Assembly: GCA_963169875.1 (NCBI GenBank)
Contig: CAUJEL010000157.1
Span: 1 to 56,197, forward strand
Length of the DNA stretch: 56,197 nucleotides
DNA from: Candidatus Zhuqueibacterota bacterium
GTDB taxonomy: Bacteria; Zhuqueibacterota; Zhuqueibacteria; Residuimicrobiales; Residuimicrobiaceae
Direction: 5' to 3'
Shown: in pieces, positions 23,798 through 31,945 of the stretch
Numbering within the stretch: the first letter of the stretch is position 1
Layout: each line of letters opens with the position of its first letter
The notes under the pieces: generated by a model
What the model saw: the letters and a program-made list of their open reading frames with translations, nothing else
Told to the model about the DNA's origin: nothing
The model's database searches: none
Made by a program: the position numbers and the translations under genes

Positions 23798-26206
23798 TTA
23801 CAGAACGCGTATAATGACCATCGTCATATCATCGTGTTGCGGGTGTTGACCGACAAAATGCTGAACCTGGGCGATGATTTTTTGCAATAATTCTTTTGCC
23901 GGAATGGAGGCATTACGGCGAATGGCCTGTTCCAGCCGCTCTTCACCAAATTCTCCGGAAATGGGATTCATCGCCTCAGAAAAACCATCCGTGTAGAGGA
24001 TGAAGCGATCACCGGATTCGATCTTGATGGTCTGTTCTTTGATTATCTCTTTGAAGACATCGCCGGGTTCGAGTCCCAGGGCTATGCCGGGCGGACTCAG
24101 ATGTTCAAACCGTTCATTATCGCGGCGCTGCCAGATGAGCGGCGTATGGCCGGCCCGCGCAAAACTGATCGTCCGTTTCTTCAAATCGATAATCCCAAAT
24201 ACCAGGCTGATAAAATGGCCGCGATCCACGGATTCGTAAAAAAGCGTGTTGATCTCCGTCAGCACTTCCCGCGGACTCCATTTCATCCTTGATAAAGAAC
24301 GAAGAAAACCCTTGGTCAATGTCATGTAAAAGGCGGCCGATATGCCTTTGCCGGAGACATCACCGATGGCGAATCCCAGGCGATGCGCATCCAGCTTAAT
24401 GAAATCGTAATAATCGCCGCCTACTTCATTGGCCGGGATACAGATACTGGCGATCTCCAGGCCTTCTATTTGCGGATTGGATTTGGGCAAAAAGCTCAGC
24501 TGCACTCTTTGCGCGATCTCCAGTTCACGTTTGAGCCGGTCATTCTCAATTATTTTTACGGCTTGTCGTGGCAAATAGTTACGCAATTCATCCATCGATT
24601 TTGGCACGCGCCATGCCCATGCAGCGAATAGTAATAATCCCAGGGGCATCGCTAAAAGCAGCCAGCCGGAGAGCACAAACGTCGATTGATGAATCGCGCA
24701 CAGCCGCATCGCGGATAAAATGATCGCAAAGGTAAAATGCGTGACAAGTGCGGTGATAAAGTCGAAGCGAAGAAAAATGGCTGTAAAATAGATGCCCATC
24801 ACAAAGGTTATCGCCAAAGTCAGGCCGAGTGGATCACTCGGATAGCTCACCTGATTCTGCAAGCTGGCCGCGATGATGAAACCAATGGGGGTGGTAATCC
24901 AGAGAAATTTTTGTGTAGATCTCAGAAACAGGGGCACGAGAACCAGGAGGACGGCAAACTGCCACCACAGGACCTCCGCGCTCACAAGCACCATGCTGTA
25001 AAGAAAGGGGATGGTATTGGCTTCTTTGGTCAAATGAGCGCACCAATCCACGAGGCTGACGGGGTGAAAAACGGAAGTCAATTTAATGATCAGGGTGACG
25101 AAACCGGCCAGACCGATGCCCAGACTCAAGCCGCGCAAAAGGGCCTGAGCCATGATGCGATGCCTGACACGTCCGTGATATAAGGCATCCAGTGTCAGTA
25201 GTTTGTCCGATGCCACCTGACGGAGGATGGATTCGCCCGTGGCAGCGGCCACGCCCATGGCCAAAGCCGTGACACCGGAGGAGAGGAGCGTTCCAATAAT
25301 GAGGAAAATGATATCTGGACGGCTGTTGTCAATGTTGATCATGACCATCGTGGAGAGTGCAATGATGGCTGCCGGCACAGCCGCGTATTGAAAATTGACC
25401 GCATCGATGCGCAGCCTGCGAATGAGAACGATAATGCAGATAATGGTCAACAAAGCCATGAGCAGAAACAGCGGAATCATTTCGATGGCGTGTGTTTTTT
25501 CATCCTGGGCGGTCGTGGCCGGATTGTACTGCAGAGCAAATTTTGAGATACGCTGTCCAGTCACGCGGATGTTCACATGCTGCTGCAAACCGGCTGCCAA
25601 CTCTGAATACGTGTATGAAAAATGGTGCTCGATATGTTCTGACAACAAGCTGTTTCGTGTCCGCGCCAGTTCGTATCGTCCAGCCTTTTCTCCAAAACGT
25701 GCCTGCAGCACTGAATCTGCCATTGCTCTCGCAGCGGAATCGGAGAGGGATGCCTGCAGCGTATCCTCATCCTGATCAATCCAAAAGGCTACAGGACCGC
25801 CATGGTGATCGAACTGGACGACGATCTCACGGTAATTTTCAGGAAATCGGCCGCTGATGATACCCGGCGCGGGACGGTAATCCTCAGGGCGGCGCCAGCG
25901 CACCTGCCAATAATAGACGGGAAGTTGTTTCAGGGCGTCAGCACGCTCTTCAGGTTTGAACTGAAGTTCAATGTGGCGCAGAAGATCCTTGCGGATTTCA
26001 AACGTGGTCTGCACATCATAATCAGCAGGCGTGTATCCCCACATCTGCAGATATTTTTCTCCGATGCGTTCCGCCTCAGCGCGGTTGAAACTCATATCGC
26101 GCGGAAGGATGGATACCAAAGACGGCGTAAACGCGACCAGCAAGAGCAGTCCGGCACATGCGATCAACAGGTAAAAGAGGGTCTGATTAAATTGTTTTTT
26201 AGTCAT
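23798..26206 (-). CDS. Membrane SpoIIE-type PP2C phosphatase with large periplasmic domain
   Basis: The 802-residue protein has a transmembrane helix (about 9-30), a periplasmic domain (about 35-235), about eight further helices (240-545), a linker (NDRLKRELEIAQRVQLSFLP) and a PP2C domain (about 580-802). The PP2C domain shows NEVGGDYYD, GDVSGKGISAAFYM, RAGHTPLIW, YTDGFSEAMN and HDDMTMVII. The periplasmic part (RAEAERIGEKYLQMWGY) and the membrane stretch GESILRQVASDKL, ALYHGRVRHRIMAQALLRG remind me of the non-catalytic halves of large acidobacterial-type CPBP intramembrane proteases. The protease EExxxR motif is absent, so this looks like that sensor module joined to a phosphatase. That comparison is from memory. 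It is 15 bases after the propeller lipoprotein gene. Confidence 0.88.
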   Translation of the reverse strand: MTKKQFNQTLFYLLIACAGLLLLVAFTPSLVSILPRDMSFNRAEAERIGEKYLQMWGYTPADYDVQTTFEIRKDLLRHIELQFKPEERADALKQLPVYYWQVRWRRPEDYRPAPGIISGRFPENYREIVVQFDHHGGPVAFWIDQDEDTLQASLSDSAARAMADSVLQARFGEKAGRYELARTRNSLLSEHIEHHFSYTYSELAAGLQQHVNIRVTGQRISKFALQYNPATTAQDEKTHAIEMIPLFLLMALLTIICIIVLIRRLRIDAVNFQYAAVPAAIIALSTMVMINIDNSRPDIIFLIIGTLLSSGVTALAMGVAAATGESILRQVASDKLLTLDALYHGRVRHRIMAQALLRGLSLGIGLAGFVTLIIKLTSVFHPVSLVDWCAHLTKEANTIPFLYSMVLVSAEVLWWQFAVLLVLVPLFLRSTQKFLWITTPIGFIIAASLQNQVSYPSDPLGLTLAITFVMGIYFTAIFLRFDFITALVTHFTFAIILSAMRLCAIHQSTFVLSGWLLLAMPLGLLLFAAWAWRVPKSMDELRNYLPRQAVKIIENDRLKRELEIAQRVQLSFLPKSNPQIEGLEIASICIPANEVGGDYYDFIKLDAHRLGFAIGDVSGKGISAAFYMTLTKGFLRSLSRMKWSPREVLTEINTLFYESVDRGHFISLVFGIIDLKKRTISFARAGHTPLIWQRRDNERFEHLSPPGIALGLEPGDVFKEIIKEQTIKIESGDRFILYTDGFSEAMNPISGEFGEERLEQAIRRNASIPAKELLQKIIAQVQHFVGQHPQHDDMTMVIIRVL

Positions 26207-26221
26207 ATGGATATCTGCAAG

Positions 26222-27502
26222 TTATGGCGATAGCTCGGTGGCGCGGTTTTCCACGGCGACGGCAAAGGGCGCCGCGTAATCGCCGATGCGTTCAATTTTG
26301 TTTCCTGTGGACGAGATGCGATACAGGCCATAATGATCCCAACTGATGTCAGCCACCAGACAGCTGCCATCGAATTCATTGACAGCGATCTCAAAAGGAT
26401 AGCCAAAAGCGGACGTGGAAAATTCGATTTTCATATCTTGATCCGCTTTATAGAGCCTGGCAGGCTGGCCCGTGCTTTCCCAATCCACAAACCACAGGCT
26501 CTGATCCTCATTGTTGTGGGCGATCAAAGCGGCATCCACCAAGCCACCAATGCCACGTCCCGTTGGCAGCGCATTATAATCATATTCGATCACCCGGGTG
26601 CTGTCCGCAACCCACACTTTTTGCAGGCGTGGTGACAAGGCCAGATCCTTGGGCGCCATCAAGCAGGGGCCGGAGCTACTGATGCGCACGCCCCAGGCGC
26701 TGTACTGCAGCAGTTCTTTGCTGCCGCGGTCAACCAGCCAGCAGGAATGCGTCAAATTATCCGCCTTAATGGCAACCGGGACTGACAAATGGCTGATGGA
26801 AGTCATCATCTGACCGGTCCCAGCGAAAAGCTTTACTCTGCCGGGTGTGCGCTGCGCAATCCAGAGGGTGGACTGTGTCTGATCCACAGCCATATCCACG
26901 ACATTGTCGACGCCGCTCAACTGGGCGAGCAATCGCCCATCCTGGTCAACCTTGAATATCTGTTCGCCATAACGCAAGGCAACATAAGCGGCATGCTCCA
27001 GGCGGCTGCCGGCCACGCTACGGGGATAGCTCAGCAGGCCAAATTTGCATACTTCGGTTCGCAGATCGTGGCTCAGACAATAGAGATAACCACTTTGCTG
27101 ATCGGCTACCCAGGTGAAGGTTGGTCCTGGCGTGCAACGCCTCTGTTCCGAAGCGGGTGATTCATAGTCACCGGCTTGAGCGGTCACATAATAGCAATAG
27201 TCCGCTCCATCAACAACCGTCGTATCGGCGAACGTTGAAGCGCCCGTCCGACCGATTTCCGTAAACTGCGCCGAATCCGCATCACAGCAGTGGCGATAAA
27301 CAAGGTAGGCCGTCAAATCGCTGACGGGCAGTGCGTTCCAGCTCAATTCAACTTTCTTCTCCAGACCAAGCGCCACCAAACACGTCACCCTGCCTTGGGT
27401 GGCCGGATTGAGAGGATCGAGCGGGTTGTTGCGATCCCGATCCGCGCAGGAGAAAAAGAAAAGGCCCGACAAGAGGACCAGGCTGTATATTGTTTTTGCC
27501 AT
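26222..27502 (-). CDS. Propeller lipoprotein with FN3-like domain
   Basis: The 426-residue product has a lipoprotein signal (1-18) with lipobox cysteine C19 in FFFSCADRD, followed by NNPLDPLNPAT, a start typical of FCB-group lipoproteins. A fibronectin-III-like domain (about 35-120; VELSWNALPVSDLTAYLVYR) precedes a six- or seven-blade propeller of NHL/YncE type (about 130-420; repeated FxVDxxGxL and WxxD units). It is probably tethered in the periplasm or outer membrane and binds a ligand. Being the first gene of the partner-switch operon and directly before the phosphatase with the largest periplasmic domain, it could be that sensor's ligand-binding partner. That role is inferred only from gene order. 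Confidence 0.75.
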   Translation of the reverse strand: MAKTIYSLVLLSGLFFFSCADRDRNNPLDPLNPATQGRVTCLVALGLEKKVELSWNALPVSDLTAYLVYRHCCDADSAQFTEIGRTGASTFADTTVVDGADYCYYVTAQAGDYESPASEQRRCTPGPTFTWVADQQSGYLYCLSHDLRTEVCKFGLLSYPRSVAGSRLEHAAYVALRYGEQIFKVDQDGRLLAQLSGVDNVVDMAVDQTQSTLWIAQRTPGRVKLFAGTGQMMTSISHLSVPVAIKADNLTHSCWLVDRGSKELLQYSAWGVRISSSGPCLMAPKDLALSPRLQKVWVADSTRVIEYDYNALPTGRGIGGLVDAALIAHNNEDQSLWFVDWESTGQPARLYKADQDMKIEFSTSAFGYPFEIAVNEFDGSCLVADISWDHYGLYRISSTGNKIERIGDYAAPFAVAVENRATELSP

Positions 27503-27629
27503 GGATAAAATGGAGTAATTTCTTTAAACGTAAACAATTCTATCTATTTAATCAAGTTAAATATCAGGCCGTAAATATCCCTAATGTAGTTCTGTGGCAA
27601 AGGAAAAATGGATTCCGATTGCAGGAGAA
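27503..27629. other. Gap between amrA and the propeller lipoprotein gene
   Basis: A 127-base AT-rich region between two leftward genes. It should hold the end of the AmmeMemoRadiSam transcript and the promoter of the partner-switch operon. I see no hairpin with a T-run. Confidence 0.3.
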
Positions 27630-28223
27630 TTAATGATTACATCCTTGCGAATCAGCTGGTAACGGTTCCGAAAAGACATCGGCGGTGAAGGTGAATATTT
27701 TGATGTCAGGTTCACGCCAGGCAGACTTTGGGAGACCGGCTTTGAGGCAGGTATGGTTGAGTAACTCTTCCCGATCCCAGTTCTGCTCAGGGGCGACCTG
27801 AGGCAGCAGAAGTCCCGAATGATACTCCTTTTCGACCATCACACCATGAACCCCCGGAACCACTTCCTCCGGCGAGGCGACACGACGCATGGGCGAAAGA
27901 ACGGAGATTTCGATGTGCAGATGCTCCACTTCATGAGCTTTTACCGGGTAGAACCGGGGATCGTGCAAGGCCGCGGCTTCGGCCATTTCCACAACCGTGT
28001 CAAGTAACGGTTTCATGGCGCGGACGTAACCAATACAGCCTCGCAGCTCACCCTCTTCATGCAAGGTGACGAAAGCGCCCCTTTTCTGCAGCAGTAAGGC
28101 GCTTTGCGCTGCAAATGGACCCGGGCGTTTACCGGCCGTTACGGCAGCAATGGTTTTTCTCGCTACGTCCAGGAGCAGCGTTTTATCTTCTTGGGACAAA
28201 CTGTTTTCATCACCTTCATGCAT
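27630..28223 (-). CDS. amrA: AmmeMemoRadiSam system protein A (AMMECR1 family), stand-alone
   Basis: The 197-residue AMMECR1-fold protein has the family core LRGCIGYVRAMKPL (about 60-73), AALHDPRFYPV, LHIEISVLSPM and VEKEYHSGLLLPQVA. It has no signal peptide and is predicted cytosolic. AMMECR1 proteins occur with Memo and radical SAM partners in many bacteria and archaea; their chemistry is unknown. It is the last gene of the cluster, 13 bases after the Memo-AMMECR1 fusion, giving the locus two AMMECR1 domains in different compartments. AGGA lies about 9 bases before the ATG. Confidence 0.92.
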   Translation of the reverse strand: MHEGDENSLSQEDKTLLLDVARKTIAAVTAGKRPGPFAAQSALLLQKRGAFVTLHEEGELRGCIGYVRAMKPLLDTVVEMAEAAALHDPRFYPVKAHEVEHLHIEISVLSPMRRVASPEEVVPGVHGVMVEKEYHSGLLLPQVAPEQNWDREELLNHTCLKAGLPKSAWREPDIKIFTFTADVFSEPLPADSQGCNH

Positions 28224-28236
28224 GGCAGTATCCTGG

Positions 28237-29727
28237 TTATTCGTTTATCATTTTTTCATCAAAAATCTGCGTTTCATAGAGGTAGAACTGCGCATCCTTT
28301 TTCCAGGCGCCGCGCGGCAGTCCAGCCTTCTGGCACAGGCTTTCCAACTCTTCCTCTTTGGATTTCCAGCCCGCTTCTATGGGTACCTCAGGCAAATAGG
28401 TCGCGCCGCGCCCATCCTTGATCATGATGATGCCATGTTTTCCCATTTCAAATTCATCCAGACTCCCGGCCGGATAAACATTGGTGAGATATGCTGATAT
28501 CTTGATCTCGATCTCATCCAGCTCGCTGGCTTGCAGGGGCGGAAATCGCGGATCAGAAAAAGCAGCAGCAATGGCCCGGTCAGGCACCAATTCATACAAC
28601 GGCCGATCCGATTCGTGGTAACCAATACAACCCCGCAATTGTCCGTTTTTCGTCAGGGTGACGAAAACGCCTCTCTTTTCTTTTAACCACTCATCTGTCG
28701 ATGAATAGGTTATATTTTTCTTTTCCTTCATGTAATACTTTATGCTTTCTCGAGCCATTTTCAGCAGTTCGCGCTGGGTTTTTAGCGGCAGCGGTTTAAA
28801 AGATTTTTTGCCGAACGTCTCCGCATCATCCACGAAATAAGCAACCGCCCCATAGCCGACGACATAGCCTCCCTTCTGCCCCGTTACATCATTGGAATTG
28901 GTCTGCTGCAACAGAGCTGCTTTGGTGGGTGCGGATTCCAGAGCAGCGACCTGAAGGATCACCAAGGGCGCCGCGCCGCACGCTTGATACGTTTCGGCTG
29001 AGAATCCCTGACACAGCGTGTGCGGCGCCATGCTGGTCACTGCTTCCAGTGTGGCGTGGACACTTTTTTGGCATTCTGTGTAGGAATTTCCATGATAAAG
29101 ATCCGTACTGGCAACCAAAAGTACCCGATATCCCTGAATGGCTTTAGCCAGGGCCTTGCCCATTTTTTCGCACATCGTCCAATCAAATGCGCCGATCACA
29201 ATGGGCACAATTTCTGCCTTGGGCAGGACGGTCTGTATAAAGGGAAGTTGGACTTCCACGGCGTGTTCAGGGCCATGCCCCTCATAGGACTTGACAAACC
29301 AGGCACTTTCTTTAAGCAGCGCATCTGAGATGGTCTTATTGATTTTTACCTGCCCCAATGGGGTCTCATAGGCGCTTCCCGGATAAATCGATCCGCCCTT
29401 GAAATAGGCGCGGTGGCTTGGCGCCATGACGACCACCACATCAAACTCATTTTCCTGAATTTGTTTATATCCTTCGGCAGCAACGGCTGCGGAATAGACA
29501 TAGCCGGCATGCGGTACGCTGAGGCCGATCAACCGGCCTTTTTCGGAGCAGATTTTTGCGTTAGCAAGGTAACGTCGTACGTCCTGGCACAGTTTTTGTG
29601 CATCCGCCTCATAAAACTGCCCGGCAACCACAGGTTTGCGGACATCTTCCTTGAGTTGCGCTGTGACGGACGATTGCAGACTCAGCAGGAATAGAATCGC
29701 CCCCCATTTTGATAGATGTATGCTCAT
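28237..29727 (-). CDS. amrB: Exported Memo-AMMECR1 fusion (AmmeMemoRadiSam proteins B+A)
   Basis: The 496-residue protein has a signal peptide (1-23, cleavage near VTA-QL). A Memo domain follows (about 30-300), with metal ligands equivalent to those of human MEMO1: H73 in VPHAGYVYS, H105 in APSHRAYF and C250 in CGAAPLV, plus H155 in PEHAVEVQLPF. An AMMECR1 domain (about 315-490; LRGCIGYHE, AFSDPRFPPL, YLPEVPIEAGW) completes it. Memo resembles extradiol dioxygenases and has been linked to metal and redox chemistry. Fusion of B and A is known; an added export signal means this copy would work in the periplasm. AAGG lies 9 bases before the ATG. It sits 30 bases after the radical SAM gene. Confidence 0.9.
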   Translation of the reverse strand: MSIHLSKWGAILFLLSLQSSVTAQLKEDVRKPVVAGQFYEADAQKLCQDVRRYLANAKICSEKGRLIGLSVPHAGYVYSAAVAAEGYKQIQENEFDVVVVMAPSHRAYFKGGSIYPGSAYETPLGQVKINKTISDALLKESAWFVKSYEGHGPEHAVEVQLPFIQTVLPKAEIVPIVIGAFDWTMCEKMGKALAKAIQGYRVLLVASTDLYHGNSYTECQKSVHATLEAVTSMAPHTLCQGFSAETYQACGAAPLVILQVAALESAPTKAALLQQTNSNDVTGQKGGYVVGYGAVAYFVDDAETFGKKSFKPLPLKTQRELLKMARESIKYYMKEKKNITYSSTDEWLKEKRGVFVTLTKNGQLRGCIGYHESDRPLYELVPDRAIAAAFSDPRFPPLQASELDEIEIKISAYLTNVYPAGSLDEFEMGKHGIIMIKDGRGATYLPEVPIEAGWKSKEEELESLCQKAGLPRGAWKKDAQFYLYETQIFDEKMINE

Positions 29728-29757
29728 GGTTTCGCCTTCATCAGAGCTTGGGATTAT

Positions 29758-30888
29758 TTATTTCCAAACGCCAGGTATTGGTGTGCGGCATTTTGGGCAT
29801 TGTCCGGTTTTGATTCTGTTTTCTGCAATGGCATACCCCATTCTTTTGATCAATAACTCGGAGCACTTGCTGCAATAAGTGTTCTCTCCTGGATCACCGG
29901 GAACGTTGCCTGAGTAGACAAATTGTAACCCCGCATCCTGTGCTATCTGGCGGGCTTTTTGCAGCGTTTGCAAAGGCGTGGCCGGAACATTGGTCAGCCG
30001 GTACTGCGGGTAGAAGCGCGTAAAGTGCAGCGGAACGCCGGGGCCCAGCTCTTTATAGATCCATTTGCACAAACTGCTCAATTCGTGTGGATCATCATTT
30101 TGGCCGGGAATGACGAGATAAACAATTTCAAACCAGATTTTCTCCTGCTTCAGGAGGATCAGGGAATCCAGTACAGGTTGAAGCTGCCCGGAGACCAGTT
30201 CTTTGTAGAAGCGTTCGCTGAAGGCTTTGAGATCGATCTTGACCGCGCTCAAGACCCGGCATAAATCCTTGAGTGGTTTTGCCTGGATATAACCGTTGGA
30301 AATCATGGCGGTGTGAACGCCAACGCCCCTGGCTTTCTCCGCGATGTCGTACATGTATTCAGTAAAAACAACGGGTTCATTGTACGTAAATGCAATGACA
30401 GGGCACTTTTTTTCACGGGTGAGTGCAACCAGCTTTGCAGGGGCTAAATCCAGTGAAGGCAGCTGTTCGGGACGCGATTGGGAAATCTCCCAATTCTGGC
30501 AAAATTTACAAAACACATTACATCCGGCTGTAGCAATTGACAATGCTTCGCTGCCCGGCAGGAAATGGAAGAGCGGTTTCTTCTCAATGGGATCGATATG
30601 CAAGGTACAGGGTTTGCCGTATACCAGTGTATAATAGATGCCATCACGGTTCTCCCGGACACCGCAGTAGCCTCGTTCGAGATCGTCGATCACGCAGGTT
30701 CGCGGGCAGAGCAGGCATTTTATTTTGCGGTTGGGCAATTTTTCATAATAGCGCGCCTCAACCAGTTGATCGGTTTTCATGGCCGAATGGACAGCCTTTG
30801 TCCGTGCGGGGGCTGCCATCAGAAAACACAAGCCGCCTGCCGCACAGGTCATGAACTCACGGCGATCATACAGGACGCTTGCGCTCAT
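29758..30888 (-). CDS. amrS: AmmeMemoRadiSam radical SAM enzyme with Tat-like signal
   Basis: The 376-residue protein is of the PflA-like group found with Memo/AMMECR1. It has an N-terminal cysteine cluster (C58, C61, C65, C75 in CLLCPRTC and GYCGVREN) and the radical SAM cluster C123-x3-C127-x2-C130 (AGCNVFCKFC). Other marks are FTYNEPVVF, KIDLKAF and a C-terminal zinc-ribbon-like pair of CxxC (YCSKC, QCPKC). The first 30 residues read as a twin-arginine signal: R9-R10 in DRREFM, then a hydrophobic stretch to MAAPA. A folded Fe-S radical enzyme outside the cytoplasm would need an unusual electron donor, so it may instead be retained or anchored. Its ATG overlaps the DUF362 stop as ATGA. Confidence 0.9.
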   Translation of the reverse strand: MSASVLYDRREFMTCAAGGLCFLMAAPARTKAVHSAMKTDQLVEARYYEKLPNRKIKCLLCPRTCVIDDLERGYCGVRENRDGIYYTLVYGKPCTLHIDPIEKKPLFHFLPGSEALSIATAGCNVFCKFCQNWEISQSRPEQLPSLDLAPAKLVALTREKKCPVIAFTYNEPVVFTEYMYDIAEKARGVGVHTAMISNGYIQAKPLKDLCRVLSAVKIDLKAFSERFYKELVSGQLQPVLDSLILLKQEKIWFEIVYLVIPGQNDDPHELSSLCKWIYKELGPGVPLHFTRFYPQYRLTNVPATPLQTLQKARQIAQDAGLQFVYSGNVPGDPGENTYCSKCSELLIKRMGYAIAENRIKTGQCPKCRTPIPGVWK

Positions 30889-31856
30889 ACGTCAATGACC
30901 TCTATTTTCTGCAAATCATCCGTGCCCAATCCGCGCAAGGCGGCGGTATGAATATAGGAAGGATATCGTCCTGCATCCCTGAGGGTTGGCAAATTGTTCT
31001 CACTGCGTTTGTTTTCTATGATGGTCCAACAAATCCGGTCGAGGGCGACCATGTCTTTTGCAAGTAACAAGGAACGCATGGGCCAGTTCCACTGTCGCAT
31101 AAAGGGAGGTCCGCCTTCATACTGCGCGGTGATGGCATCGCAGATCGTCAAGCGGACTTTACTGCGCAGAGCGGGGATCATATTGACATCCGCGACATAG
31201 GGATCGCCACAGGAATCGTGATATTTATTGGGATTATCGATGGCGCCGAAAAAGTTTTTCAATCCGGCGCTGATGCCGACGATGCCGTGGTCTTTTAGGA
31301 CCGGGAGGTTGATGATGGCAGTGCAATGATCCGTCACGATGCGCGACAATCTGCTGCAGGCTGATTGGTATTCATAGAGCGCCTGGCTGTAGCCCGCCGC
31401 ATCATTGCCGTAGCAGAGCGCCTGTTGTGGATTCTGATTCAGCGTAAAGCCAGCCCCTTGTAAATCCATGTTGAGCCGGTCCCAGATGATGATTTGGCCG
31501 GGTTTGAGTCCAATGGATACTAACCGGGTTATAATGGCTTGTACGAGAGAGCTATGTGTGGAAAAATATTTACCGGCGAGACAGCTGACTTTGAGTCCCA
31601 CGATATCCCGCGGGGATACAATCTCCGCCCATGCCTCTTTGCCTGGCATTTGCAGCAGAGCTTCCATACCCCGATCGAGCGCACGCAGGACGTGATCTGC
31701 TTCAGCGCCGCTCTTTGCGGATGGCAAGTTGGCTTGCACCACCCTTGCGGTCAATGCAGGAGCCGCGAACAGATCTTGCAGCGCCAGCGGCGTCAAGGTC
31801 GCCCCAACAGCCAGCGCTGCATGGTCTTTAATAAAATCTCTTCTGCTGATTGACAT
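30885..31856 (-). CDS. DUF362 domain protein with Tat signal
   Basis: The 323-residue product starts MSISRRDFIKDHAAL, a clear twin-arginine signal (R5-R6) ending near FAAPA. DUF362 features follow: DIVGLKVSC, TAIINLPVLKDHGIVGISAGLKNFFGAID and a C-terminal region with LLLAKDMVALDRI. DUF362 proteins are often found with ferredoxin domains; here there is no CxxCxxC cluster, so no Fe-S centre is expected. Function unknown. It is the first gene of the AmmeMemoRadiSam operon and overlaps the radical SAM gene by 4 bases, implying co-export and joint work. The ATG at 31856 is preferred to an in-frame GTG at 31868 because it begins the Tat motif directly. Confidence 0.85.
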   Translation of the reverse strand: MSISRRDFIKDHAALAVGATLTPLALQDLFAAPALTARVVQANLPSAKSGAEADHVLRALDRGMEALLQMPGKEAWAEIVSPRDIVGLKVSCLAGKYFSTHSSLVQAIITRLVSIGLKPGQIIIWDRLNMDLQGAGFTLNQNPQQALCYGNDAAGYSQALYEYQSACSRLSRIVTDHCTAIINLPVLKDHGIVGISAGLKNFFGAIDNPNKYHDSCGDPYVADVNMIPALRSKVRLTICDAITAQYEGGPPFMRQWNWPMRSLLLAKDMVALDRICWTIIENKRSENNLPTLRDAGRYPSYIHTAALRGLGTDDLQKIEVIDV

Positions 31857-31873
31857 CAAAGCGCACACCCATC

Positions 31874-31917
31874 AAAAAAAAACCGTGCCCCGGCAAAAGA
31901 TGCATTGGGATCACGGT
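31874..31917 (-). terminator. Intrinsic terminator after the PAS/GAF gene
   Basis: On the minus strand ACCGTG (31912-31917) pairs with CACGGT (31882-31887), supported by inner CCC/GGG pairing, and is followed by an unbroken run of T (plus-strand A at 31874-31882). It lies about 29 bases past the PAS/GAF stop and insulates the AmmeMemoRadiSam operon. Confidence 0.75.
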
Positions 31918-31945
31918 GTGGATAGACAACAATTTTTATGGTACC

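Noticed and set aside
17805-27502. A sigma factor expected with the RsbW/RsbV pair
   Set aside because: I examined every gene in this block; none has sigma-70 region 2 or 4 features.
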